Origin: Azolla pinnata
Taxonomy: Eukaryota > Streptophyta > Polypodiopsida > Salviniales > Salviniaceae
Length of the DNA stretch: 53,335 bases
Direction of reading: 5' to 3'
NCBI GenBank assembly: GCA_037176905.1
Contig: JBBBWG010019556.1
Span: forward strand, 6,297-59,631
A program made the position numbers and the translations under genes. This document shows positions 41,901-53,285 of this stretch, one piece after another; the first letter of the stretch is position 1; every line of letters starts with the position of its first letter. Below the pieces are notes generated by a model. That model was given only the letters and a program-made list of their open reading frames with translations. It searched no databases and was not told where the DNA came from.

Positions 41901-44900
41901 GACATGTACTCAACACATATTATGAGGGAGTTTGCTTTCTGAAGGTTTCTTGTGCCACTCAGTCCTGATATTCGTTGACCTTTTGTGTATATTTTGCAAT
42001 CCTGAGATAATGTAATTTGTGGACATGCAGCTGGATACTATACCGATTCTTTTGCAGATTTAATTGTTGGTCATGGTGAGCTTTGGTCTGCACAAATTCT
42101 TTGTGCTACAGTGCGAAAGGTATGCTTATGACGTTATGGGGTAATCAGATGTGTGCATTCAAAATAATTGATTGCATTATGGGATTTGAAGGCTAAATAC
42201 TTTGTTAATTTTATATATTCTATTCAGAGAGGTTTGGGTTGTTGCTGGATGGATGCAAGGGAGGTTCTCATTGTCAACCCTACCTCCACCAACCAAGTAG
42301 ATCCTGACTTTGAATTATCCAGTGAAAGACTCACAGCTTGGTATGATCGAAATCCACAGGATATCATAGTCATAACTGGCTTCATTGCAAGTACTCCAGA
42401 TAATGTGCCAACTACTCTAAAGAGAGATGGAAGTGATTTTTCAGCAGCGATTTTTGGTGCATTATTTCGAGCTAAGCAAGTTACTATCTGGACAGATGTT
42501 GATGGTGTATATAGTGCAGATCCAAGAAAAGGTGATCACTCTTTGTTTTGCTTATTAAGATAGATGTACTACTGTTTTCATAGGAAAGTAAACAGTGGCC
42601 ATGCAGGTGGCCGAGCTTTGTGCCATCCTGGGGAACCGTGCAGGCTTCATACTAGGCTATTTTAAACTTATTACATGCACAAAGTTTTTCTTCAAATACC
42701 CTGATAAATTGCTAGTGTGTTTGAGGTCTTGCCTTCGGCATTAATATATTTTTATTAAATATTGGCACATGAAATAACTCCTATTGAAATTGAGTTTGTA
42801 TATATACGCTTCAGATGGCCTATTTCTCACCGGGCATCTCGTTTTGTTCTACATGCAGTTCAAGTATGTGCTCAAATTATTCTCTAAGTTGAGTTATTGT
42901 TTAATTTTTCAATGGCTTGGCAGTTAGTGAGGCAGTAATACTGAGCACACTTTCATATCAAGAAGCGTGGGAGATGGTAAGTTGTGCTAGGTGGTTTTAC
43001 CTTGTTACTTGTTCGATATTACTCTTCCAAGAGGCTACAATCTTACACACTTTCTTTTAAAGTCTTATTTTGGGGCCAATGTTCTTCATCCACGAACCAT
43101 TATTCCAGTAATGAATTATAACATACCCATCGCAATAAGAAATGTGTTCAATCTTGCTGCTCCTGGGACTAAGATCTGGCACTATCCTGTGCCTGAAATC
43201 AATAATGCCAAACCTGAAAGTGATTATGAAGAATTCTCGACAGTGAAAGCTTTTGCTACCATAGACAACGTGGCTCTTGTGAATGTAGAGGGGTAATAAT
43301 GTGACGTATGGTGATATATATTTCTATAAATGGCATGGTAAATTGGACCATGAAATATCCTTATTTTTTACTTTCAGAACGGGAATGGCTGGTGTTCCTG
43401 GTACCGCAAGTTCAATATTTGAAACAGTTAAAGATACTGGAGCTAATGTAGTCATGATTTCACAGGTAAGAGATGCCTTTGTTCTTTTGTATGGTATCTA
43501 ATACAATATGTAGAAATCACAGACTTAATTCTATTGTAACTGCTTTTTGTTTGTGCAGGCAAGCAGTGAGCATTCAGTTTGTTTTGCTGTCCCAGAGAAA
43601 GAAGTTAAAGCTGTTGCAAAAGCTCTAGAGAAAAGATTTCAACGAGCACTGGAAGCTGGGCGCCTCTCTAGGGTATTATTGCATTTTAACTGTTGCATGA
43701 CTTGTTTTTCAGATGTTTGCATGTTTCTTTATATTTAATGAGAGAGTAATGCTCATAAACTCCTTGTAGGTGCAAGTAGTTCACAATTGTAGCATTCTAG
43801 CCGCAGTGGGTCAGCGTATGGCTAGCACACCTGGAGTTAGTGCAACTCTTTTTGATGCTCTTGCAAAGGTAACTCCTGCACTGTGCAGATAACATGATCC
43901 AACTTCATATGTACAATCTGTCAAATATTCTACAACTATGACCATATTTCGGAATATCCTTGATTTCTAGGCCAACGTCAATGTAAGAGCAATAGCTCAG
44001 GGATGCTCTGAGTACAATGTGACAATTGTTGTTAATCGTGAGGATTCTGTTAAGGCGCTGAAGGCAGTTCATTCGAGATATTATCTATCAAAGACTACAA
44101 TGGCTGTGGGCGTTGTTGGTCCAGGTTTGATCGGTGGAACTCTTATTGAACAACTAAGGGAGCAGGTACTTGCTGCTACACTGGAAATTGTTACAAAAGA
44201 TTGTTTGATCAAAGTGTTTGTATAAAAACTCACTGAAAATTTTTAACAGACAGCCACCCTTAAGGAAGATTTCAATATTGACTTTCGTGTCATGGGAATA
44301 ATGGGGTCGAAAACAATGCTTCTGGATGATATGTGAGTTCTTCATTTAGCAATTCAAATCAACCAAGAACTTTCAAGCTGTGGGCCTTTGGCTTAGGGTA
44401 TATATGTGTATGCATGCATATGTAATTGAATGCGTATGTGTGTATAGAAAGATAGGTAAGTAGATAAATAGATATATTAGTAGATGATTATATGAGGGCA
44501 GCTTCTTGCAAAGTATAAGCGCAGAAAAGTTGCAGTTACAGTAAACATAGTTTGAGCAACTGCATTAATAGTTGGACAGTCTACCCTGAAATTCAGTTTG
44601 CCGGGATGTGCAGGAGAATCAACTTAGATAAATGGAAGGATATTCTCGAGGAGAATGGTGAACCAGCAAATATCAACAAGTTTACTGACCATCTGCAATC
44701 AATTCACTCTATACCAAACACAGTAATTGTGGATTGCACAGCAAGTGCAGATGTAGCGAAACATTATTATCGGTGGATCAAACGGGGGATACATGTTATT
44801 ACCCCCAATAAGAAAGCAAATTCTGGACCTTTAGATCAGGTTTTTCATGAATATCGATTCATTTCAAGAATTTTGGGTGATATTAGGATGTTTGTTTGAC

Positions 44901-47215
44901 TTTGATGCGTTTTGCTTTTGCATGAAGTATCTACGACTAAGGGCACTTCAAAGGCAGTCTTATACACATTATTTTTATGAAGCTACTGTTGGAGCTGGAC
45001 TTCCTATCATCAGTACACTCCGAGGTCTTCTCGAAACTGGTGACAAAATACAGCGTATAGAAGGCATTCTAAGGTCAAATTTTCATGTTTTTTTTTTATG
45101 CATTTATAAAAACTGCTGACCAAATATTAGTTTTGAGCAGATTTTGATTGATATTTTTTCCTGGGGATGCAGTGGAACATTGAGCTACATTTTCAACAAT
45201 TTTAATGGTAGTAAAACCTTTAGTCAGATTGTCCTCGAAGCGAAGGCTGCAGGCTATACTGAACCAGATCCTCGTGATGACCTCTCAGGGATGGATGTTG
45301 CAAGAAAGGTCAGCTTATATGAGGGTAGACGTATCAGCTATACAGTTCAAGGTATTATCATACCTATGATAAAGTTCTGCCCATATGCAGGTTACAATAC
45401 TCGCAAGAGAATCAGGATTGAAGCTAGAGCTGGAAAGTGTTCCTATTCTGAGCTTAGTACCAGAACCCTTGCAGGTAACACCTACTTCTGTATTGCAGGG
45501 AGTAGTGATAGCCCGAGTTCTATAATGATAGCAGAACATGCCTTCAATATAACTAATGAAGGTTTTTAGAGTAAATTTGTTAAAACTTTTTTAACAATGA
45601 AAGGAAGTTTTCCGTTTAGATGATTAAATTAATCTAGCAATTTATATGGGTCAGTCCTTTTGTTTTGTCCCCGCAAAGTTGTTCGAATTTGAGATGAGGG
45701 ATTCTGTTGATAGGATTCGACTGTTACCTGAGTCTAATTACTGTGCACTCACAGGTCAGAAGTCCAGGCTAGTTTGGACTCTATTTTGTAGTTTAGGTCT
45801 TTATCTGTGGATGACTTGGTACATCATCCCTGCAAGTGCCCACCCATAAATCTGATAGTTTAGCAAGTTTTATAGCCCACCACTTTGATAGCCCCCATTA
45901 CAAATCATAGGGAGAGTTAAAATAATTGTTACAGCTTCACTATAGATATACATGTATACAGGAAAAGAAAGAAAGATGTCTTGGCCTATCTTAAAGGCCA
46001 ACATTGTTCATAAGACAAACATACAAGACTGTGGGGTAATCCATAATAAAGAAAATATGAATGAGTGATATCAGCAAAAAGAGCAGGTCAGCAGAGGCAG
46101 GTAGTGAGTGAAACACCTACATTCGATACTGTCATAATGTTCAAGGTCCATAAAAGTATGACAGGGGATAAAGCAGTGAGTATGCAATAAATAAATAAGA
46201 GTAACTTTTTCAAAGAGAGAGCTTGTGCATATACAGGGAGATTGTTCCACAGAGGACTTCCTGAATAGACTCAAAGATCATGACAGTGAGATGGAAAAGC
46301 TAAGGGAAGAAGCTGAGCGCTCTGGTGAGGTGCGTAAAGCTATCACTATTCTGATAATGCTTTATGTGTCATATTGCAATTTTTATTTGTGAGAATATCT
46401 AATTATAGAACGAGGATGAAAATTAGGGATTACCAAGTAATGTTTTCAAATTAGGAAAATTATTGATTAGCTCCTAAAGTTTGGTAAATTATGCAAATAA
46501 GGCATGGTGTCAAAAAGATGATGCGAAATTAAAAACTATGGAAAAATTCATTGTTATTAAGTGTGAGAAATGGTTTTATTTTGCAGACATTTTTTTAAAG
46601 CAAGATTGAAACTTAGACTTTTATAAGTGAAAATTTAAATAAGATTTTTTTTGACATAATTGGAGCAAGTAAATAACAATGTGTATGGTAAAGTCTAGAA
46701 TTAAAATGTAACTTATTTAATAAAAAATTACTTCATAGTGATTACTTTATAAGCTATCAAAAATTTAGGCATTAAACCAGTAATTTCCACAAATTGACAA
46801 GCACTATTCTACACCATGGAAATATGTGTGTTGAAGTTATTATATGCATATTCTACTGCATGGAACTGTAAGTATTTTCCACTGGATGGTATTGTATGCT
46901 ATGGTTAGTTTCAAGCCTGGTGGGCTTAGCTTAGCATGCAATTTGTGTGGGAATGAATCGTCTATACAGGTTTTACGGTATGTTGGGGTCGTTGATATGG
47001 TTACGAAGACTGGGAGTGTTGAGCTCCGCCGATATGCAAAGTCCCACGCATTTGCGCAGCTTCAAGGGAGTGACAACATTATCGCGTTTACCACACAACG
47101 ATACTTCAAGCAACCGCTCATTGTGCGGGGTCCTGGTGCCGGAGCTGAAGTGACGGCAGGAGGGGTGTTTAGTGATCTCTTGCGACTCGCTTCATACCTA
47201 GGTGCTCCCTCTTGA
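38913..47215 (+). CDS. Bifunctional aspartokinase/homoserine dehydrogenase, plastid-targeted
   Basis: Catalyses the first (aspartate to aspartyl phosphate) and third (aspartate semialdehyde to homoserine) steps of the aspartate pathway to Thr, Met and Ile, in plastids. Eighteen exons: 38913-39082, 39967-40037, 40171-40551, 42031-42119, 42228-42531, 42924-42976, 43063-43292, 43378-43465, 43559-43672, 43770-43868, 43971-44165, 44250-44332, 44614-44839, 44928-45073, 45173-45308, 45391-45474, 46237-46329, 46970-47215. All phases agree, giving 935 aa (plant enzymes about 910-920). Residues 1 to about 95 are a Ser/Lys-rich transit peptide. The kinase domain starts at VHKFGGTCVG (Lys104) and includes TLKRDGSDFSAA. 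ACT regulatory repeats follow (MISQASSEHSVCFAVP), where Thr feedback is known to act in the family. The dehydrogenase NAD-binding loop is VGVVGPGLIGG (about 579-589), followed by TPNKKANSGP, YEATVGAGLPII and TEPDPRDDLSGMDVARK. Confidence 0.95.
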
Positions 47216-48387
47216 TGGGGGCAGTTAAATCTGGTGTCGATGAAACTCTGTTTCTGCCATCTGGGATTCAGAACTACTTTGCCAAGCAAATGAGGGTTCC
47301 CCTTTCGTGCCAAGACATGCGTTTGGATGGAAAAATATATGGTTTGGGGGGGGGGAGGAGACATAGGAGAAAAGCTCAACCATTAAAAATGTGATGGCAA
47401 ATGAATTCATGAATAAAATTTGGTCATCAGAATGTGCCTTCTACTTGGTCATTCTTTGTCTTGTTCTGCTGCTGCTGCTGCTGCTGGTTTTGGGCAAGTG
47501 TGTGTAGGAGGTGTGGAGCTTGGATTGTGGTGTACCCTGCAACATTTTGACCTTAATTTGCTGAACAAATTGATCTTCTGGTGGTAAATAAGTATGGAGA
47601 CTTCTTGAATGGTTTCATGTGTGCGCAATAGGTAACAATCTTTTTCACCATTAGATGGATGCTTTTCATGAAATCATTCAAAATGATTTGTGAGCTAGGA
47701 CGGAACGCCGATGGTTATCATTTTTACATTTCCTTCAAAAAAAGGGAATTTGAAAGTCTTCCTCCTCTTTAATGTTCAATTTAATTTTTATGGTGGACCC
47801 CAAGCATTTTTCTGGGCATTAGCCAGCACAGATTAATCAGAATGGATTTATCAACTGCTGCTGTAATCAAACCGTTAGTCAAAGAGGTTAATGTGAGTGG
47901 TATTTTAATCTTGTGCTAGCTTTGGAAAATCGTGAATCTTTTTATGGAATACATGCGATGACAATGGAAAATTCTGTGAGAAACTGATTGGTAAGCTCGA
48001 TGGATGAATGATCTGCACATGTGTGTGCATGCAACCAACCATTGCAGGAAATAATTTCCTCTCAATGAACAGTCTTAACCTTAATCTGAGGCTGTTTTTT
48101 CATCTATTGGCTGTTATAGAATTTGCTTGAGAAAAACATTTTGGATGTGTGATCAATGGGATGATTTCTCCGTAAGATCTAATGAGGCTTTTGGTTCTGG
48201 TTCACAGGTTTCAGGGTTTTAGGACAGGTAATGTCACTCCGTGGATTATCTTCAAGAAAGCGGAAAGCTTCTTTTAGGGTTTCCAATCAGGGTTCTTGGG
48301 TTTTCATCATTGCCTTCAAATCCGTTGCTGGCAGGTGGAAAGCATATCGGAGAAGTTTGGAGAGTAATGGCAATGGTTTAAGCATGG
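47216..48387 (+). other. AK-HSDH 3' flank and PPR 5' flank
   Basis: Contains the probable AK-HSDH 3' UTR and a (CTG)7 microsatellite at about 47468-47488. From 48231 a 56-codon upstream ORF overlaps the start of the PPR gene. No other gene is seen. Confidence 0.5.
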
Positions 48388-48401
48388 ATGAGGGTTCGTA
48401 A
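48231..48401 (+). other. Upstream ORF with targeting-like composition, overlapping the PPR start
   Basis: ATG at 48231, TAA at 48399-48401, 56 codons in a frame different from the PPR ORF. The peptide (MSLRGLSSRKRKASFRV...) is rich in Arg, Ser and Lys with almost no acidic residues until its end, like an organelle presequence. The PPR ORF itself has no such leader. It is either a regulatory uORF or a leader put out of frame by an indel. Confidence 0.4.
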
Positions 48402-50031
48402 AGGAGGAGAAGCTCTGAAGCTTTTGGGCGATTTCAAAGATTTGAACAGGGTATGTGATATCCTGCAGAGGGGTTCTCTTCGAAAAGATGCATATCTTGG
48501 CAACGCCTTGATCAGTTTCTGCACCAAAAGTGGTTCATTGGCTGTGGCGAAGCATGTATTCAACGAGCTTTCTGTGAGAGATGTAGTTACATGGAACGCC
48601 CTGATTGCAGGCTATGCCAATAGCAGCAGCGGCGGCAACAACAAGAAGAAGAAGAAGAACAACAACTACTACTACTACAGCAACAATGAGAATAAGGAAG
48701 CTTTCGGTTGTTTCCAACGGATGCTCTGTGAAGGGCTACTCCCCAATGCAATCACCTTTTGTTGCCTCTTCAAAGCATGTGGGAAGCTGCAAGATCTTCA
48801 CAAGGCAAAACTGATGCATGCTGAGATCCTCGGAGAAGAGGCCCTAGAGAATGACCCATTCCTTGGGTCTGCATTGGTCGATATGTATGCGAAATGCGGC
48901 GACATGGTGGAGGCGCGGAATGCATCTGATCATCTTCAGCTTCGCACAGTCGTTTCTTGGACAGCTCTTATCACTGGATATGCCCAAGGTGGCCATGGAA
49001 GAGAAGCATTCGAGTGCTATGAAGGGATGCAGAGAGATGGCCTAAACCCCAATGCGCTTACATATGTTTCGATTCTAAAAGCCTGCGGATGCTGTGGAGA
49101 TTATGGCAAAGGCGAAGAAATCCACAGAGAGATCATCAGAGCTGGTCTTGTCGGCAAAGATATCTTTGTGAGCAGTGGATTAGTGGATATGTATGCCAAA
49201 TGTGGTTCCATCACCAAGGCGGTAGAGGTATTTGATCGATCTAGCATTAGGAACGAAGCTCTATGGAATGCACTGATTGCAGGGTATGCTGCTGCTACCG
49301 AGCAAGATCATGCCGAAGAAGCCATAGCTTCTCTGGAAAGAATGCATTGTGAAGGCCTGGTGCCGAATGCCATCACTTTTGTGTGCTTCTTGAGAGCATG
49401 CCGCAGTGTAGGGCTGATCCACAAGGGCGAGCGAGTTCACGCGAAGATCGCTCCTACCGAGGGTTTGCTACAAAAGGATGTTTTGCTAGGCACAGCATTG
49501 GTCGACATGTATGCTAAATGCGGTTCCGTTGTGAGAGCACAAGCAGTCTTTGACGTTCTTTCGGTCCGAAACGTGGCATCGTGGAGCGCATTGATCGCAG
49601 CCTATTCGCAGCTTGGAAAGGAAGACGTCTCTGTGAGGTTGTTCGATACGATGATTGGAGATGGTGTTAAGCCAGACCTCATCTCATTCAACATCATGCT
49701 TAATGCATGCAGTCACTCAGGATTGCTGAGCAAGGGGAAGATGCTCTTTGAGAGCATGAGCACGAGCCATGGCATCGTGCCCACGTTTGAGCATCATTCA
49801 TGCATCGTTAACCTGTTGGGGCGAGCTGGTCACTTCGGCGAGGCGATTGCAACGATCGAGAAAATGGCTGTTCATGATCACCTTCGCGTTTGGACTTCTC
49901 TCTTGGGTGCTTGTCAGAAATGGGGGAATGTGGAGCTTGCAAAGGTGGCTTTCGAGCATGTAGTGCGGTTGGATGAAAGGCACGCTGCAGCATATGTTTG
50001 TATGAGTAACATTTACGCTGCGCATAAATAG
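48388..50031 (+). CDS. PLS-class pentatricopeptide repeat (PPR) protein ending in a partial E1 motif
   Basis: Sequence-specific organellar RNA-binding protein. PLS-class members usually act in RNA editing in mitochondria or plastids. A single exon encodes 547 aa. About 13 PPR motifs run as S-P-L-S triplets. S motifs have the LVDMYAKCGS core, P motifs WNALIAGYA, L motifs NAITFxxxLRAC. P-L2-S2 follows (SFNIMLNACSHSGLLSKGK) and then an E1-like end (VWTSLLGACQKWGNVELAK). The protein stops at SNIYAAHK, so E2 and the DYW deaminase are absent. An editing role would need a partner in trans. The first P motif (about residues 70-110) holds an insertion of Lys/Asn/Tyr runs encoded by AAG, AAC and TAC triplets. 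The first ATG of the frame is used, but no targeting peptide is visible. Confidence 0.88.
   Translation: MRVRKGGEALKLLGDFKDLNRVCDILQRGSLRKDAYLGNALISFCTKSGSLAVAKHVFNELSVRDVVTWNALIAGYANSSSGGNNKKKKKNNNYYYYSNNENKEAFGCFQRMLCEGLLPNAITFCCLFKACGKLQDLHKAKLMHAEILGEEALENDPFLGSALVDMYAKCGDMVEARNASDHLQLRTVVSWTALITGYAQGGHGREAFECYEGMQRDGLNPNALTYVSILKACGCCGDYGKGEEIHREIIRAGLVGKDIFVSSGLVDMYAKCGSITKAVEVFDRSSIRNEALWNALIAGYAAATEQDHAEEAIASLERMHCEGLVPNAITFVCFLRACRSVGLIHKGERVHAKIAPTEGLLQKDVLLGTALVDMYAKCGSVVRAQAVFDVLSVRNVASWSALIAAYSQLGKEDVSVRLFDTMIGDGVKPDLISFNIMLNACSHSGLLSKGKMLFESMSTSHGIVPTFEHHSCIVNLLGRAGHFGEAIATIEKMAVHDHLRVWTSLLGACQKWGNVELAKVAFEHVVRLDERHAAAYVCMSNIYAAHK
48622..48690 (+). repeat. Trinucleotide repeat inside the PPR coding sequence
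   Basis: Consecutive AAC, AAG, AAC and TAC triplets encode Asn, Lys, Asn and Tyr runs. The reading frame is kept, and the insertion lies between the two helices of the first P motif. Confidence 0.85.
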
Positions 50032-50601
50032 GCGAAGCTGTATGTATGTCTAGGGTTTAGTTAGGGTTTTAGATGCCCTAAGAAAACCCCCCAGAATATG
50101 TTGCGCATCATCCTGAACATATATGTTCTTTCCATGGATCAGAAAGTCCATTAACATTTGGAGAGCTTTTTGCATATGAACAAATTGGTCGCAAAGTCCA
50201 TCGACATTTTGGAGAGCCTTTTTACATATGAACAAAATGCATACTTCAAACAGAAAGCTCCTCCCTCCATCTAGACATTATGAATCAAGAAGCACTTGCT
50301 TCACCGGCAGCAGATCGACAGAGTGTTTATAGTTTCTCGAAATGATATTCTTCAAGATTCTCACAAAACAGTCTGGTAATGCCCTATGCATTCAGAGCTT
50401 GAACCCAAAAGTTTCAAAAACAAAATCACAAAGAAAAGTTGATTGGATCTGATTCTAGTTACCTTCATGGCTACTAAGAAAGATTTTGTGCCCAAAAGCT
50501 CAACACTGAATGAACTTGGGCATACATGTTTATGCCAAGTATTCACTTCAAATTCACTTTTTTTACTGCATGTGTGAAGCTTCCATGACAGCTGGGCTTG
50601 C
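50032..50601. other. Convergent spacer between the PPR and pepsin-fold genes
   Basis: Contains a short AGGGTTTAG telomere-like motif near 50051-50071. A diverged direct repeat lies at about 50138-50180 and 50196-50238 ('aagtccat.aacattttggagagc'). The 3' UTRs of both genes probably fall here. No gene is seen. Confidence 0.5.
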
Positions 50602-52631
50602 CTACTTGGATGGGAATTTGAGACTGCAAGCAATGTTGAACTTTGAGAGGGGCTCACTGATCCCAAGGGTCTTCTTCCCCAAATCGAACTCGACAAGCCT
50701 GCCCTGCTGCGCAGTTATGCCCAAGGTAGCACTATCCTGCTCATAAATTCTCAAGCAAGATACAGTTCCTTGGGTGAGGATGAAATAGCTTGAAGCATCG
50801 AGCACCACATCATACTTGCCAGAGAATGTGAGCTTGATCTTGGGGGATGCAAGTATATCGGCGTTTTTGAAGTCATAGCAGCCGCTTGTAGGGTATAAGA
50901 TCAATTGGTCAAACTTATGCTCTGGAATGCCCCTATCTGTGACGCTCTTGATGATCTCGCTGTGGATGTAGTTGTAAACATGGGTGGGGAAATACAAGAA
51001 GTCTGAAGTCGAAGATACGGTGACACTTAGCCCGCCATTGCTTAACAACAAAGGAACCTTGTTCTTCTTCTTGTTCTTCGCCATGGATGCGTTGGCGGCC
51101 GTGCTCCCCAGCATCTCGACTCCCGTGAGCTGTAGAGAATAATGATCAGCAGTGATGCTCATGGGAATTCTCAACAATGGAACCTTGAATGGATAGGACT
51201 GTGCAGTAGCCGCGCCGAAGAAGAGGGAGCCATTGCCCTGCTTTGCCAGGTTGATGTTGGGGAGGCAGTATGCGAATGTCGGGGGTAGACCTTTGACATA
51301 TCCAGGAAAACATAAAAGAAAAAAAAGGGTTCAGAGCTTAAGAAATGGATTCTGGAGTGAATGGCAAGCAAGCAAAGCTTTCATGGAAGAGAAGTGGGAA
51401 ACCAGGGAATGCAAAATGGGATTTTCGTGGATTGAAAGATTTAACTGACTAGAAATCCGCTGGGAACGGGGGAGTGCAGAAAAAGGGAATTTTAATGGAG
51501 AGAAAGATGTAGCTAGCTAGATCGATATCCATGAGAACTGCAACAGAGTGAAAGATGGAGCTAGTAAGCTAGCTAGCTGTCCACAAGAATCGCAAACAGC
51601 GGAATAAATGCAAGCAAAGGAAGCATAGATACTGATGAGAATTGCAAACAGAAAAGAATCATGGATTTAAAGATGCAGCTAGCTAGCTTAGCTAGCCAGA
51701 TGTCCATGAAATTTTGCAAACAGGCCGATGCATATGCAAAGGAATCATGGATTGAAAGCAGTAGCTAGCTAGCTAGCTAGATGTCCATGAGAATTGCAAA
51801 GAGAATCATAGATTTTGGAGACTGTAGCTAGCCAGATAGTTATCCATGAAATCGGAATGCAACAGGTATCGATCTCCATGGTGACAAGCTAGCCAGATGT
51901 CCATGAAATTTGGCAAACAGGCCAATGCATATGCAAAAGGAATCATGGATAGGAAGCAGTAGCTAGCTAGCTAGATGTCCATGAGAATTGCAAATAGGGG
52001 GGTTCAATGAATCGCAAAGAGAATCATAGATTTTGGAGACTGTAGCTAGCCAGATAGTTATCCATGAAATCGGAATGCAACAGGTGTCGATCGCTCACGG
52101 TGACATTAAGCAAGATGCGCCATATCGAGACAAAGATGGAAATGATCGAGTACCTGTCGAAGCTGAGATCTGGCGGGGCAAGGCCGAGGATTGGGGGCCG
52201 AGAGCTGCGATGCCGTAATGGGTGCTCGGAAAGCTGTAGGGGGATTGGGTGGAGCATGTGGAACTGGGGCGGAGGAGCTTCGGCTTGAGCGAGAAGCTGC
52301 CATGGCCATGGCTATGGGCATGGAGGAGCTGGTAGAGCGTGAAGCCGGACTTGGCCGAGAGCTCACAATCGGCCTCGTTCACCGAGGTTATGTTGGTCTC
52401 GGTGGAGGGGATGAAGCCAGCTCCGGAGCCCTGCGCAGAGGAGAAGAGGCCCTGGTTGAGGAGGTCTATCACCATGGCTCGGAAGGGCGGATCCTCCGGA
52501 TATGGCACCACGAGGTATGCGACTTGTATGGCGAGCAGGGGACGTTGCGGCTCCGCATTCCAGCACGCAGATGGGCTCAAACCCAAGGCAAGCATTAGCG
52601 CGAGGAGCCACCATATCCGATCCCTCTTCAT
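50602..52631 (-). CDS. Secreted pepsin-fold (A1 family) protein without catalytic motifs, TAXI-like
   Basis: Two exons in transcript order, 52154-52631 and 50602-51290, joined in phase 1, give 388 aa. Residues 1 to about 23 form a signal peptide (MKRDRIWWLLALMLALGLSP). Pepsin-fold landmarks of plant A1/xylanase-inhibitor-like proteins follow: HYGIAALGPQSSALPRQIS (compare GILGLGxxxxSLPSQ), FAYCLP (165-170), a GSLFFGAA strand, YSLQLTGVEMLG, CYDF, PKIKLTFSG, and a C-terminal LGITAQQGRLVEFDLGKKTLGIS (seen with this order). Neither the first DTGS-type motif nor the second DSGT motif is present. The second is replaced by SVTVSSTSDF (about 248-257). Known families with this loss include TAXI-type xylanase inhibitors and EDGP-like proteins, so an apoplastic binding or inhibitor role is inferred, not shown. 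Confidence 0.65.
51291..52153 (-). repeat. Intron of the pepsin-fold gene: AGCT/GCTA runs and a ~216-bp tandem duplication
   Basis: A stretch of about 75 bp at 51802-51877 (agaatcatagattttggaga ...) recurs almost exactly at 52018-52093. The sequence before each copy (atggat..aagcagtagctagctag) is also shared. AGCTAGCT palindromic runs appear at about 51515, 51565, 51675, 51765 and 51960. Confidence 0.8.
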
Positions 52632-52639
52632 CGCGCCCG

Positions 52640-53285
52640 TCGATGGATTTTGGTTTTGGTTTTGATCTCTCTTCTTTTGCCCAAATTGATGTCTGTCTAC
52701 TGATAGAAGATGTGTTGCAGGTTTTTCCTTGATTTCCTGGTTGGAATGGGATCAAACTGCTCTGCTCTGATGGCTTGGGCCTTTGCAGGTATGGAGCTTC
52801 TCTTCTCCTTCTTGTCATGCTCTGCTCTCTGTCAGTCTTTTTATGGGCTTTTTGCTTTGCTTTGCTTGCAGCTTGGTTGCTTCTTCCTATCTGGGTTCTG
52901 GTACTCTGTTGTCTTCCTCTTGCAGCAAGTTCGTACTGGCAGCAGTTAAAAGTCCCATTTCTCTTATCTTCTTCTTCTCCCTTTTTCTGGCTTTTTGACT
53001 GATTCGCAGTGTGCACATCATTGGGAATCAGAGCCATGGATGGATTTTTTTATCTCTTTTCTTTTGCCAAATGATGTCAAAGAGCTACTACTGATTCCTT
53101 GTATCAAGTGCTATGCTCTCTGATGGCTGGCCTTGCAGGGTATGGAGCTTCTCTTCCTTCTTTGTAATGCTTTGCTCTCTGTCAGTCTCATGATGGGCTT
53201 TGCTTGCTTGCAAGTTGGTTGTGTGTTATCTGGGTTCTGTTGTCTTCCCCTTGCAGCAAGTTGGTACTGGTAGTTCCAAAATCTA
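52640..53285 (+). repeat. Tandem duplication (~330-400 bp) upstream of the pepsin-fold gene
   Basis: The segment about 52642-52942 recurs in diverged form at about 53038-53272. Shared blocks in the same order include 'ctcttcttttgcc', 'tatggagcttctcttc', 'tctctgtcagtct' and 'cttgcagcaagtt'. No gene is seen. Confidence 0.75.
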
